From Paenibacillus sp. FSL R5-0623 (GTDB lineage: Bacteria > Bacillota > Bacilli > Paenibacillales > Paenibacillaceae), in the NCBI RefSeq assembly GCF_037974265.1, contig NZ_CP150233.1, positions 6,014,001-6,078,000 of the forward strand: DNA of 64,000 nucleotides, given 5' to 3'. Numbering within the stretch: the stretch's first letter is position 1; each line of letters opens with the position of its first letter. This document shows positions 47,101 through 52,976 of the stretch, piece by piece. A program made the translations under genes and the position numbers. Under the pieces are notes generated by a model. That model was not told where the DNA came from, searched no databases, and saw only the letters and a program-made list of their open reading frames with translations.

Positions 47101-50100
47101 GGCTGCGGATGGCAAGTGTGTTGATAAACATACCTACGATTGGCTGTACTTCTTCCTGCGTTCTTCCTGCAATCGGCGTTCCCACGATCAGATCTTCCTG
47201 ACCCGAATATTTATGCATAAGAATCGAGTAAGCAGACAACAGCACCATGTACAGGGTCGTGCCCGTCCGTGCGGCCAGTTCTTTCAGCTTCTCCGTCCGT
47301 TCTTTCCCAATATCAAACTTCACGGTCCGGCCGTCAAAACTTTGCACCGCAGGCCGCGGAAAGTCCGTCGGCAGTTCCAATACAGGCAGCTCGCCCGACA
47401 GCTGTTCCAGCCAGTACTCCTTCTGTGGCTGGATCAACTGCCCGTAGGCTTCGGAATGCTGCCAAACGGCATAATCTTTGTATTGAATACTCAACGGAGC
47501 CAGCTCCTCACCCCGATACAGGCGGCTGAACTCGTCGAAAAGCAGCGCTGTCGAGATGCCATCCGAGACGATATGGTGCATATCGAACAGCAGAATGTGG
47601 CGATCCTCGCCGACTTCGATCAGGCCGATGCGCAGAAGTGGCGGCTTGGTCAGATCAAACGGGTGATAGTATGCTTCCACCACTTGGTCCACTTCTCGCT
47701 CGCTCACCTGGAAATAATCTACAGAAAACTCCACCTTGTCATAGATGCGCTGCACAAGCTCGCCTTGAACCTGCTCGATCCCGGTACGTAGCGTCTCATG
47801 GCGCTGAATCAGCGCCCGGAACGCGTACTCTACGCGCGTGCGGTCCAGCTTGCCTTCGAGAAGAAGCGCCGCTGACATATTGTAGCTACGCTCGGCCGCG
47901 TCAAGCTGGCGCAGGACATACAGACGCTTTTGCTCGGATGAAACCGGATAGTACTCGGCCTCTGCCGCCTTTGTAATCTCATACGTCTCCTGCTGCTTTA
48001 AACCGCTAATTCTTTGAGCAAGTTGTTCGATCGTGGTGTAGCGGAAAACGTCCCGCAGCGGAACCTCGACTTGCAGCTCTTTTCGAATCTTGGAAACCAG
48101 CGCGGAGGCTCGCAAGGAATGACCACCAAGGTCAAAGAAATCGTCATGGACTCCAACTCGCGCAATACCCAGCACCTGCTGCCAAATAAGTGCAAGTCTT
48201 GTTTCCAGCGTTGTACGAGGAGCCACATACTCACGGCCCACTTCTACCTCTCCGGTCGGTTCAGGCAGCGCTTTACGGTCAACTTTTCCATTCGGTGTGA
48301 GCGGAAGCTGATCAAGAGACACCAGCCGTGCCGGAACCATATGCGCAGGCAGCTCTTGTTTCAATTGGGACAACAGATCGCTCAGCTGCACGGAAGCATC
48401 CCCCGCCACGTAACCGCACAAATACTTTTGCCCCTGCTCATCCGTACGGTCAGTCACCACAGCCTGCTTGACACCCGGGAAACGCAACAGGGCCGATTCA
48501 ATTTCGCCGAGTTCGATCCGGAACCCGCGAATTTTCACCTGATAGTCGATTCGGCCGATGAAGTCAACGTTACCGTCTTCCAGCCAGCGGGCCAAATCTC
48601 CTGTCCGATACAGACGTTCGCCAGGCACAAACGGGCTGTCTGCAAACTTCTCGGTGGTTAGGTCCGGACGGTTCCAATACCCGCGCGCCACCCCGGCGCC
48701 GCCGATGACAAGTTCACCCGGAATCCCTACAGGAACCGGCTTTAACCCGGCATCGACAATGTAAAACCGGGCGTTCAACCAGGCTTTGCCAATCGGCACA
48801 TGACCCAACGATGGCAGCTTGTCCAGCGGCTCATCGTAAAAGCTGCTGTCAATGGCCGCTTCGGTAACGCCGTAGCTGTTGATGATGCGGAATTGTCCGC
48901 CGAATCTTTCCTGCAGCAATCGATAATCGGTGACACTGCAAGCATCCGAGCTGGTAATCAGCAACTGCATGGAGCTGACGTCCAGTCCTTCTTCATAAAT
49001 ATGCTGCATGAACGGCAGGATGAGTGCAGGTGTCGATTCAAATACCGTAATGTTTTGCTCCCGAATCCAGCCGTATAAACGGTTCGGATCAATCCGGTCA
49101 TCCTTTGGCACAATTACCATTGTTCCTCCGTTATACAGCGTCCGCGCGATGTCTCCAACGAACACGTCAAACGAAAAGCTGGCCAGTTGCAGCAACCGCA
49201 CCGGGAACTGATCCAACCGGTACTCGCGGCGGTACGCATCCGCCGTATTCATGAGACTACCATGCTCGATCATGACGCCTTTTGGGCGTCCCGTCGTACC
49301 CGAGGTGTAAATCACATAAGCCAAGTCTTGCGGGGCATTGTCAGCAGATTCATATTCCACAGCTGAGGTATCCCCGTTATACATCTGTTCATCATCCATG
49401 GCATAGACAGCTTGAAGCTTCAGTCGGTCATCGGCCAACCAACCTCCGGCCCCCTCCAACAGATGACGCTGCGTAAGCAGCACCGATGCTTCGCTATCGC
49501 TGAGCATGTACTCAATCCGTTCCGCCGGATAATCGGGGTCCAGCGGTACATAAGCTCCGCCGGCTTTCCATACGGCGAGCACACCGACCAGCAATTCCAC
49601 CGAGCGCTCCGCCCAGATCCCCGTAATCGTCTCCCTTCCCACGCCCTGTTCACGAAGGAGCGAAGCCAGCCGCTCAGCGCGTTTGTTCAGTTCGCCGTAG
49701 GTCAGCTTTTTGTCCATGTAAACAACTGCCGGGTGATCCGGAATGTCTCGGGCAAACTTTTCAACATACCGATGAAACGCTATTCCCTCGCTCAGTGCTG
49801 CCACCGGCGGGTTAAACACGCCCAGAATACGGTGTCTCTCCTCATCGCTCAGTAGAGAAATCTCGCGTACCCGCAGTTCGGGAGTCTCAAGAAACTGGTC
49901 CAAAACAGTTACATACTGTTCCATAATGCGATCAATCTCGGCCATCTCGAACAGGCCGGTACGATAGGAAGCATGGAGAATGACATGGCCTTCATTCAGC
50001 ATATGGTCGAAGCGAAGCAGTAGATCATCCATCTCGTGCCTGGCAAAGTGAGCCTCCAGACGTACCTTGATTTCTTCGTACTCCACGATTTTCAAAGGCA

Positions 50101-51160
50101 GATATTCCAGAGACGTGCGGAACAACTCCGAAAGATCGTTGCGACCGTGTTGTTCACGTAAATCCTGGATCAATTGGTTATAAGGATATTTCTGATGCCG
50201 CAGATCCGCCGTATTTTCCTTGGAAACCGTTTGGATCAAGGAGAGCACGGACCCATCTGGATTCAGACTAATCCGCGTAGCCACGGTGCTGACGAACATA
50301 CCGATCGTTTCTTTTTCCTTCTTGCTGGTGCGATTGGCAAATACCGTGCCGACCGGCACATCGGTGCTGTCGGTCAGCTTATACAATAAGGCGTACATGG
50401 CGGACAAAAATAACGTATATAAACTGACCTGATATTGTTCGCTAAAAGCCAGAATGCGGTCATACCGGGAACCATCCAACGTGATGGAACGTTTATTCGA
50501 TTCGCTGCCAATCGAGAATGGCGGAACCGATTTAATGCCGCTCGTTTCAGGCAGAGTATTGTACTTGGTCAGCCAATATTCCTTGCCTTTTTGATAACGC
50601 TGCGATTGTTCATATTCATGCTCAGTTGAAATATAATCCAGATAGGAAGGGGCCTGGTAACTGCTGAGGATGCCTTTGCGCAGTTCCAGGTATTTTTCCA
50701 TCACCGCATGCAGCAAAGCAGTGACGGACAAGCCATCGGCAATGATATGATTTATAGTCAAATTAAGCCATACTTGGCCGTTCGCAAAATGGATCATCGT
50801 AAATTGATAGAGGTGTTCGTCGAACACACTGGCTGGTTTTTCGGTTACTTCTTTCACCCAGGCATAGAATTGTTCGGTTGTACCTATTTCGAGGTGGCTT
50901 ATCTGGGCTTGGACATTCTCCGTCTCTTCGAACCACTGCGTTGGATTTTGCAAATCCCCGCTAATGCGGATTCGGAAAGCGTCATAGGTTTTGACAATCT
51001 CTGCGGCCGCTTGCTCCAGCAGCTTGGTGTCGATCTCGCCTGTAATCTGGTAGGTCGCGGAAAGCATCGTGATGGATGTGCCCGGATTCATAATTTCCAT
51101 GAACCATATCCGGCGCTGGGCTTGCGTTAATCCATATTGCTTGTTCGTATTCTCTCTCAC
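32174..51160 (-). CDS. pmxE: Polymyxin synthetase PmxE (modules 1-5 plus a terminal C domain)
   Basis: A 6328-residue NRPS, close to the 6.3-kilo-residue size of known PmxE. Domain order by approximate residue: starter C 1-455 (catalytic NHIIADG, His138); A1 460-960; T1 Ser near 1015; C2; A2 1510-2000; T2; C3; A3 2560-3120; T3 near 3175; E 3215-3660 (HHLVVDG); C4 3690-4130 (HHHILMDG, a D-acceptor-type start LTPLQKG); A4; T4; C5; A5; T5; C6 5880-6328. Specificity codes: A1 and A3 DVGEISSIDK and A4 and A5 DVGEISAIDK, all 2,4-diaminobutyrate; A2 DFWNIGMVHK, threonine. The starter C should attach the fatty acyl chain and C6 passes the pentapeptide to PmxA. It starts with GTG, with GGGAG 9 bases upstream. 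A3 carries an Ala/Glu-rich insert. Confidence 0.96.
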   Translation of the reverse strand: MRENTNKQYGLTQAQRRIWFMEIMNPGTSITMLSATYQITGEIDTKLLEQAAAEIVKTYDAFRIRISGDLQNPTQWFEETENVQAQISHLEIGTTEQFYAWVKEVTEKPASVFDEHLYQFTMIHFANGQVWLNLTINHIIADGLSVTALLHAVMEKYLELRKGILSSYQAPSYLDYISTEHEYEQSQRYQKGKEYWLTKYNTLPETSGIKSVPPFSIGSESNKRSITLDGSRYDRILAFSEQYQVSLYTLFLSAMYALLYKLTDSTDVPVGTVFANRTSKKEKETIGMFVSTVATRISLNPDGSVLSLIQTVSKENTADLRHQKYPYNQLIQDLREQHGRNDLSELFRTSLEYLPLKIVEYEEIKVRLEAHFARHEMDDLLLRFDHMLNEGHVILHASYRTGLFEMAEIDRIMEQYVTVLDQFLETPELRVREISLLSDEERHRILGVFNPPVAALSEGIAFHRYVEKFARDIPDHPAVVYMDKKLTYGELNKRAERLASLLREQGVGRETITGIWAERSVELLVGVLAVWKAGGAYVPLDPDYPAERIEYMLSDSEASVLLTQRHLLEGAGGWLADDRLKLQAVYAMDDEQMYNGDTSAVEYESADNAPQDLAYVIYTSGTTGRPKGVMIEHGSLMNTADAYRREYRLDQFPVRLLQLASFSFDVFVGDIARTLYNGGTMVIVPKDDRIDPNRLYGWIREQNITVFESTPALILPFMQHIYEEGLDVSSMQLLITSSDACSVTDYRLLQERFGGQFRIINSYGVTEAAIDSSFYDEPLDKLPSLGHVPIGKAWLNARFYIVDAGLKPVPVGIPGELVIGGAGVARGYWNRPDLTTEKFADSPFVPGERLYRTGDLARWLEDGNVDFIGRIDYQVKIRGFRIELGEIESALLRFPGVKQAVVTDRTDEQGQKYLCGYVAGDASVQLSDLLSQLKQELPAHMVPARLVSLDQLPLTPNGKVDRKALPEPTGEVEVGREYVAPRTTLETRLALIWQQVLGIARVGVHDDFFDLGGHSLRASALVSKIRKELQVEVPLRDVFRYTTIEQLAQRISGLKQQETYEITKAAEAEYYPVSSEQKRLYVLRQLDAAERSYNMSAALLLEGKLDRTRVEYAFRALIQRHETLRTGIEQVQGELVQRIYDKVEFSVDYFQVSEREVDQVVEAYYHPFDLTKPPLLRIGLIEVGEDRHILLFDMHHIVSDGISTALLFDEFSRLYRGEELAPLSIQYKDYAVWQHSEAYGQLIQPQKEYWLEQLSGELPVLELPTDFPRPAVQSFDGRTVKFDIGKERTEKLKELAARTGTTLYMVLLSAYSILMHKYSGQEDLIVGTPIAGRTQEEVQPIVGMFINTLAIRSHPERSKPYLKYLEEMKEITLGAFEHQNYLFEDLVESLHIPRATGRNPLFDTFFSLQNTENEQIVIEGLEQSFYPLENRTSKFELLLDISELDGQLECRLEYATALYKQETAERFARHYDKLLETIATAPEGDIASLEMLTEQEIRELVHGFNDSEADYPRQQTIHGLFEEQAKLYPDNVAAVMNERQLSYRELNERSNRLARKLRETGVEADQLVAILAERSLDMVVGILAILKAGGAYVPVDPDYPEERIRFMIEDSGAPLLLIQKHLHEKTDFVGTRLELNDFVWGDKGAESAGELDASNLEPISGPGNLAYVIYTSGTTGKPKGTLIEHKNVVRLLFNDKNLFDFGPSDTWTLFHSFCFDFSVWEMYGALLYGGKLVIVPPLTAKNPAEFLALLSRERVTILNQTPTYFYQLLREVLADHPYDLQIHNIIFGGEALSPLLLKGFKTKYPETRLVNMYGITETTVHVTYKEITWMEMEAAKSNIGKPIPTLSVYVLDENRRPVPIGVAGEMYVAGEGLARGYLNRPDLTAEKFIDSPFADGEKLYRSGDLAAWLPDGNIEYLGRIDHQVKIRGYRIELDEIETQLLNVEGVEEAVVLACQDSGGEKALVAYFVADRTLAVSEMRNLLAQGMPGYMIPSYFVQLEHMPLTSNGKVDRKALPEPQGGLQTGVEYVAPRNLTESRLVKIWEEVLGYSGIGVMDNFFELGGHSLRATNLVSKIRKEMNVELPLRDVFRYMTVESIAGAIASLNESEHSSIPKAEEKAYYPVSSAQKRLYVLHQLDSLELNYNLPSALQLEGALNEAKIEDVLTTLMARHDMLRTGFEIMNGEPVQRIHPLVAFKVEKIQASEDQVAAILEGFIQPFDLTQPPLLRALLIELEKEKFLLALDMHHIASDGLSMDVLLREFVRLYNGEELPELRIQYKDYAVWQQSEEQRQRIKRQEEYWHGVFSSELPVLELPLDYSRPAVQQFDGQTLTFTLDSEKCEALKQLASDSGATLYMLLLAAYSVLLHKYAGQEDIVVGTPIAARSHADVQPIIGMFVNTLALRLGPTAERTFMDYLQEVKERTLGAYEHQDYPFEELVEALQVSRDLSRNPLFDTMFSLQKHESLDLTLEGLQWSLFDIEEKTAKFDLSLDIVEEGNELVCKIEYATSLFRQETMVRLAGHYEQLLASILAQPDARISDLDILTDSEKDNLLVGFDVSSLALVKQYAAEGTGLEPDESWRERTFHELFEEQAERTPGALAVVYEDSKLTYAELNAKANRLAYVLRARGVKPEQVVGILAGRSAELLIGVLAVWKAGGAYVPLDPDYPAERIEYMLADSGASVLLTQTCLLEQVEAWRSDGALTLQTVIALDDASAYSLGTVETAVGVQALGEADAEAEALAQVATASAETSATAEAEQSTQAANLASNPANVNKPGDLAYVIYTSGTTGRPKGVAVEHRSLVNTAAGYRRDYRLDQFPIRLLQLASFSFDVFVGDIARTLYNGGTIVIVPKEDRIDPTRLYGWIRDYAVTVFESTPALVVPFMEHVYAEGLDLSSMQLLITSSDACSVADYRTLQERFGSQFRIINSYGVTEAAIDSSFYDEPLEKLPKTGSVPIGKAWLNAKFYIVDANLKPVPIGVLGELVIGGAGVARGYLNRPDLTAEKFVDSPFTAGERLYRTGDLARWMTDGNVDFIGRIDNQVKIRGYRIELGEIEAAMKNIAEVRQALVIDRTDERGQKYLCGYIVMDSSFDLEGLVAHLDAVLPSHMVPSRIMRLDQLPLTPNGKIDRKALPVPEGSIRAEAAYTAPRTPAEKALALVWQSVLGVDQVGTMDNFFALGGDSIKALQVSSRLLQTGYKLVMKDLFHYPTISALSLRLQTAERTASQAEVTGEVILTPIQRWFFEQNSADVHHSNQAFMQFSKQGFDEKALRQAVRQLIVHHDALRTVYRQTENGYNAWNRGAGENEVLFDLEVVDFKAVRDVKEAVEVKANDIQASIDLENGPLVKLGLFRCDDGDHLLIAIHHLVVDGVSWRILLEDFAAAYEQALQGQLIRLPLKTDSFQTWAKQLADYANGSAMESERAYWQCIEQLAYEPLPKDYEQGRSKLKDSGLVTVRWTVDETEQLLKQAHRAYHTEMNDLLLAALGLSVQAWSGQERVLVNLEGHGREELLPDVDISRTVGWFTSQFPVVLETGHVQALGHQVKQVKENLRRIPNKGIGYGILRYLSAPRAGESFVLEPEISFNYLGQFDQDYESSGSQPSPFSPGSDSSPNAVMDYVLDINGMVSEGVLELTIRYGETQYQRETVERLGSLLQSSLREVISHCVSKEQPELTPSDVLLQDVTVEELERLSEHTAALGELENVYTLTPLQKGMLFHSLLDADSEAYFEQVTFDLYGSLNVEAFTRGLDTLVQRNEALRTNFITGWRDEPIQVVFRERKCEVYFEDLRSARDEHPEKTIADFVSADKANKFDLAHDSLMRVTVLRTGDESYHVIWSHHHILMDGWCMSFMIKEVFDTYFAFQEKRALELPSVTSYSRYIEWLEAQDVAKASGYWSEYLAGYDQQTRLPQERTQLKQHAYEMAEIDVELSKGLTEQIERVARQQQVTLNTFMQTVWGLVLQIYNNSEDVVFGSVVSGRPAEIPGIESMIGLFINTIPVRIQGKAEETVADILRKTQDQALASGAYETFPLFEIQSLSEQKRDLINHIMVFENYPMEEQIEQVVGGGQDALKIANIQSPEQTNYDLDITVIPEEHILLRFTYNALTFREQDIRQIHGHFARALEQVAANPNVRVNELELLTAAEKEEIVGVFNPVQQEVAPVAAFHRMFEQQAERTPEEEAVVYENDRLTYAELNERANRLSATLRASGIGRETIVGILAERSVDLLVAVMAVWKAGGAYVPLDPDYPADRVRFMLEDSGAKVLLTQTPLRERAEAWLSEEELALAKVLYLDDETSYSEVRTNAPMGSGTVSGIDPGKLTGAVNGGGESHPNDVDVVGMGSFHEACPEDLAYVIYTSGTTGKPKGVMIEHRSLVNTAAGYRREYRLDQFPVRLLQLASFSFDVFVGDIARTLYNGGTMVIVPKDDRIDPSRLHYWIEREQVTIFESTPALIVPFMEYVHEQGLELSGMELLITSSDSCSVADYRTLQERFGPSFRIINAYGVTEAAIDSSFYDEELSKLPQTGHVPIGKAWLNAKFYIVDAHLNPVPVGVLGELVIGGVGVARGYLNRPELTEEKFVHSPFTTGERLYRTGDLARWVEDGNVDFIGRIDNQAKIRGYRIETGEVEAELLSVGGVKEAVVVVREDQEGQKALCAYYTVEEGLTAADLKRAISSELPGYMIPSYFVELKQLPLTPNGKIDRKALPAPEGGAGGGLEYVAPRTELEEKLAAIWQEVLVREKAVGVTDNFFDLGGHSLRATTLVSKMHKELGTQFPLRDVFRYSTVEEMAVAMERLEIGSFTAIPAAEPSEYYPLSSAQKRLYILNQLEGGELSYNIPGAMLLEGQLDRHRFEEAFRGLVARHETLRTGFEMVEGEAVQRIYEEVAFQVEYVQISGEQAEETVRQFVRAFDLAKPPLLRVGIAELAPDRRILMFDTHHIVSDGVSMDVLIEEFVDLYSGEPLKPLRIQYKDYAVWEQSDNQRAQLAKQEAYWHDMFRGELPVLEMPTDYPRPAMQSYEGRTLQLFMNIEKSEGLKRLAAENGATLYMVLLAAYNVLLHKYSGQEDVVVGTPIAGRNHSDVQPLIGMFVNTLAIRSYPVAGKTFLDYLKEIKETTLGAFEHQNYPFEELVDKVNVARDLSRNPLFDTMFALQNTENVEIQLPGLHLSTYASEEIVSKFDLSLDVTEIEEGLEYLFEYATALYKTETVEKLAAHYLQLLESILCNPSATISELDILTAAEKEELVRAFNPAQLEVAPVAAFHRLFEEQAESTPEAEAVVYENDRLTYAELNERANRLSVTLRASGIGRESIVGILAERSVDLLVAVLAVWKAGGAYVPLDPDYPADRVRFMLEDSGVKVLLTQTPLRERAEAWLSEEELALAKVLYLDDETSYSEVRENAPMDSGMVSGIDPGKLTGAVNGGDESHPNDVDVVGMDSFHEARPEDLAYVIYTSGTTGKPKGVMIEHRSLVNTAAGYRREYRLDQFPVRLLQLASFSFDVFVGDIARTLYNGGTMVIVPKDDRIDPSRLHYWIEREQVTIFESTPALIVPFMEYVHEQGLELSGMELLITSSDSCSVADYRTLQERFGSSFRIINAYGVTEAAIDSSFYDEELEKLPQTGHVPIGKAWLNAKFYIVDAHLNPVPVGVLGELVIGGVGVARGYLNRPELTEEKFVGSPFVAGERLYRTGDLARWMEDGNVDFIGRIDNQAKIRGYRIETGEIESQLLRVVGIREAVVLVRSHENGQKALCAYYTTDIELTAADLKRAISSELPGYMIPSYFVELEHLPLTPNGKIDRKALPAPEEGASAGREYVAPRTDLEVKLVSIWQDVLGSVTIGVTDNFFDLGGHSLRATTLVSKVHKELHVDLPLRDVFRYSTIEAMAEVISRLEQQEFLSIPLLNKREYYPLSSVQKRLYIQQQMEGAELSYNMSGMTVLVGCLERNQFEAALKGLIARHEVLRTGFEMVDGEPVQRVYSDLEFAVEYTKATESETKSIADAFVRVFDLERPPLLRVGLVEWEAERHLLMLDIHHIVTDGMSMGIFIEELLRLYNGETLKPLRIQYKEFAAWQQSGPVKERLKHQEAYWLDMLEGELPTLELPTDFVRPAARSFEGDVLPFSIDKQMTDSLQRIADENGATLYMLLSAAYSILLSKYSGQEDFIVGTPVSGRTHADLEPLIGMFVNTLAIRHYPSGEKTFLAYLNEVKETMLGAYDHQDYPFEELVKKLQVPRDQSRNPVFDVMFTLETKEDNVQSFGDIQIESYPETHAVSQFDLTLVISLLDEGMNGQFEYATKLFTRNLIDNFAQDLLVIINQIAEQPSVLLKNISLNGQTEQEQDELEVIDIIF
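33780..35420 (-). repeat. Near-identical Dab adenylation-domain repeat (A5 copy; partners in A4, A9, A8)
   Basis: The Dab A-domain coding segment here is repeated at about 37040-38690 (A4), 59880-61540 (A9) and 63170-64000 (A8, cut). For example, 34561-34740 and 37830-38009 differ at only two positions by eye. The Thr A-domains at about 45090-46620 (A2) and 55790-57320 (A10) form a second such pair. This is recent duplication or gene conversion among modules. Confidence 0.85.
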
Positions 51161-51242
51161 ATCGACACACTCCCGTATTAGAGATTGTTTGTAGATAGGC
51201 TTTGTATCTAGATATCAGCAGGAAGACACTCGTTGTAATGGT

Positions 51243-52976
51243 CTAGCCATACAGCCGCGCGTAATACCCTCCGAGCGCCAGCAGGTCCTGATGGCGGCCC
51301 CGTTCGACGACCGTTCCTTGGTTCATGACCGTAATCAAATCCGCATGTTCCACCGTGCTGAGACGATGCGCAATCAGAATGGTGGTGCGCCCCTTCATCA
51401 ATACGTTCAGAGCTTGCTGTACCCAATGCTGGGATTCGTTATCCAATGCAGAAGTCGCTTCGTCCAGCAGCAGAATCGGGGCGTTTTTGAGAATCGCCCG
51501 GGCGATCGCAATTCGCTGCCTTTGTCCGCCTGACAACGATGCTCCTCTCTCCCCCACCGGCGTTTTATACTGTTCAGGAAGTTCCTGAATGAAATGGTGA
51601 GCGTATGCCGCTTTGGCCGCTTCAACCACTTCTTCATCCGTTGCATCCGGGTTTCCATAGCGGATGTTTTCCTCAATCGTGCCGGTAAACAAAAACGGCT
51701 CCTGCGGAACGTACGCAATCTGCCTGCGGATTTCGTCCAGTGTGTAATGGCCAAACGGTTTGCCTTGGAGCAGGATATCTCCGCTGTCCACAGGATAAAA
51801 ACCGAGCAGCAGCTTGATCAACGTACTTTTGCCGCTGCCGCTGGCTCCCACGATCGCAGCGACCTGACCAGGAAACACCTGCATGGACATGTCGACAAGT
51901 ACCTTTTTATCCGCCTGATAGGAAAATTCCACATCGCGAAACTCCACCGCAGCCTCCGATATAAGCTCGCTGTGAGAAGATCCCAGACGCTCCGGTTCCT
52001 CTTGCTCACTTAGTACCTCTTGAATCCGGTGAGCGCCCGCGAGCGAATTCTGGGTCATCGACAGAACCATCCCCAAGTTCAACAAGGCGTGTGTCAGATT
52101 CACTTGCAAAACTGCCAGAGCGGCGACGCTTCCCATTCCCATCAATCCGTAAGCATAAAGAAGACTGCCGATGACAATGATGCCGCAAAACGTGACGTAA
52201 CTGATGAAATGGTTCACCGCAGCCTGCATACCGTTCTTTTTCGCCGTTTGCCGAAGCGTTTGCGTCATTTGTTCGTTCAACGCCTCGTACTGGCCGTAAA
52301 TCGTGCGGATGTGAAACAGCTTCACAATTTGAATACCGCCCATAAAATCTTTGAATTTTTCGGTCATTTTACCAAGAGTTTGCAAGCCTTGTTCGGACAA
52401 GACACGAATATCCCGTGCAAATTTCAAACTGACCAGAGAGGACAGCAGCAGAATGACGAAAGAAACGCCGGCAAACCGCCAATCGATCACCACCATGGAG
52501 ACAATCGAGCCGATGCAAAAGACAACTTGAAGCAACAAAACGAAGTAAACCTGCGAGAATGTAAACTCAACGGTCGTTACGTCGTTGTTCACCCGCGACA
52601 GCAAGTCCCCATGGTGCGTCTGCTCCAGGAATTTCGGCCGCACCCGGCACAGCTTGTCATAAAGACGTTTGCGGATATTCAGCACAGTCAGCTCGACACT
52701 GCGCTGGTATAAGTAAATGAACCAGGGAGAAATTATATTTTCCAGGAACAGGGCCGCGCCCAAAATAATAAAGGCTTCCACCATAAGGGACGTATCTCGG
52801 GACACGGCGAAATCAACCAAGTTATGTACGACCAAGCTGAAGGCGATCAGAAACAATGTCTGGGTGAGCGCCGTTACAGCAAGGCCAATCGCGTACTGGG
52901 TTTTGCGCTTGCGGTTCATAAACGTCAGCAAGTAGCCGAGTTCTTTCACTTGCGAGAGCCTTCCGCCCTTTTTCAT
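51243..52976 (-). CDS. pmxD: Polymyxin ABC exporter PmxD
   Basis: A 577-residue half-transporter: about six TM helices (residues 30-320), then an ATPase domain with Walker A VGASGSGKST, signature LSGGQRQRIAIARAI, Walker B ILLLDEATSAL and IAHRLST. It overlaps the pmxC stop by 4 bases (ATGA), so the two are translated together and probably form a heterodimer. In the pmx clusters of P. polymyxa, PmxC and PmxD act in export and self-protection. An 82-base gap separates it from pmxE. Confidence 0.95.
   Translation of the reverse strand: MKKGGRLSQVKELGYLLTFMNRKRKTQYAIGLAVTALTQTLFLIAFSLVVHNLVDFAVSRDTSLMVEAFIILGAALFLENIISPWFIYLYQRSVELTVLNIRKRLYDKLCRVRPKFLEQTHHGDLLSRVNNDVTTVEFTFSQVYFVLLLQVVFCIGSIVSMVVIDWRFAGVSFVILLLSSLVSLKFARDIRVLSEQGLQTLGKMTEKFKDFMGGIQIVKLFHIRTIYGQYEALNEQMTQTLRQTAKKNGMQAAVNHFISYVTFCGIIVIGSLLYAYGLMGMGSVAALAVLQVNLTHALLNLGMVLSMTQNSLAGAHRIQEVLSEQEEPERLGSSHSELISEAAVEFRDVEFSYQADKKVLVDMSMQVFPGQVAAIVGASGSGKSTLIKLLLGFYPVDSGDILLQGKPFGHYTLDEIRRQIAYVPQEPFLFTGTIEENIRYGNPDATDEEVVEAAKAAYAHHFIQELPEQYKTPVGERGASLSGGQRQRIAIARAILKNAPILLLDEATSALDNESQHWVQQALNVLMKGRTTILIAHRLSTVEHADLITVMNQGTVVERGRHQDLLALGGYYARLYG

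Noticed and set aside
32273..50629. Many plus-strand open frames of 60-240 codons inside the pmx genes
   Set aside because: They are antisense shadows of a GC-rich, repetitive coding region; identical shadow proteins recur wherever the A-domain repeats occur, and none has a credible ribosome site or family signature.
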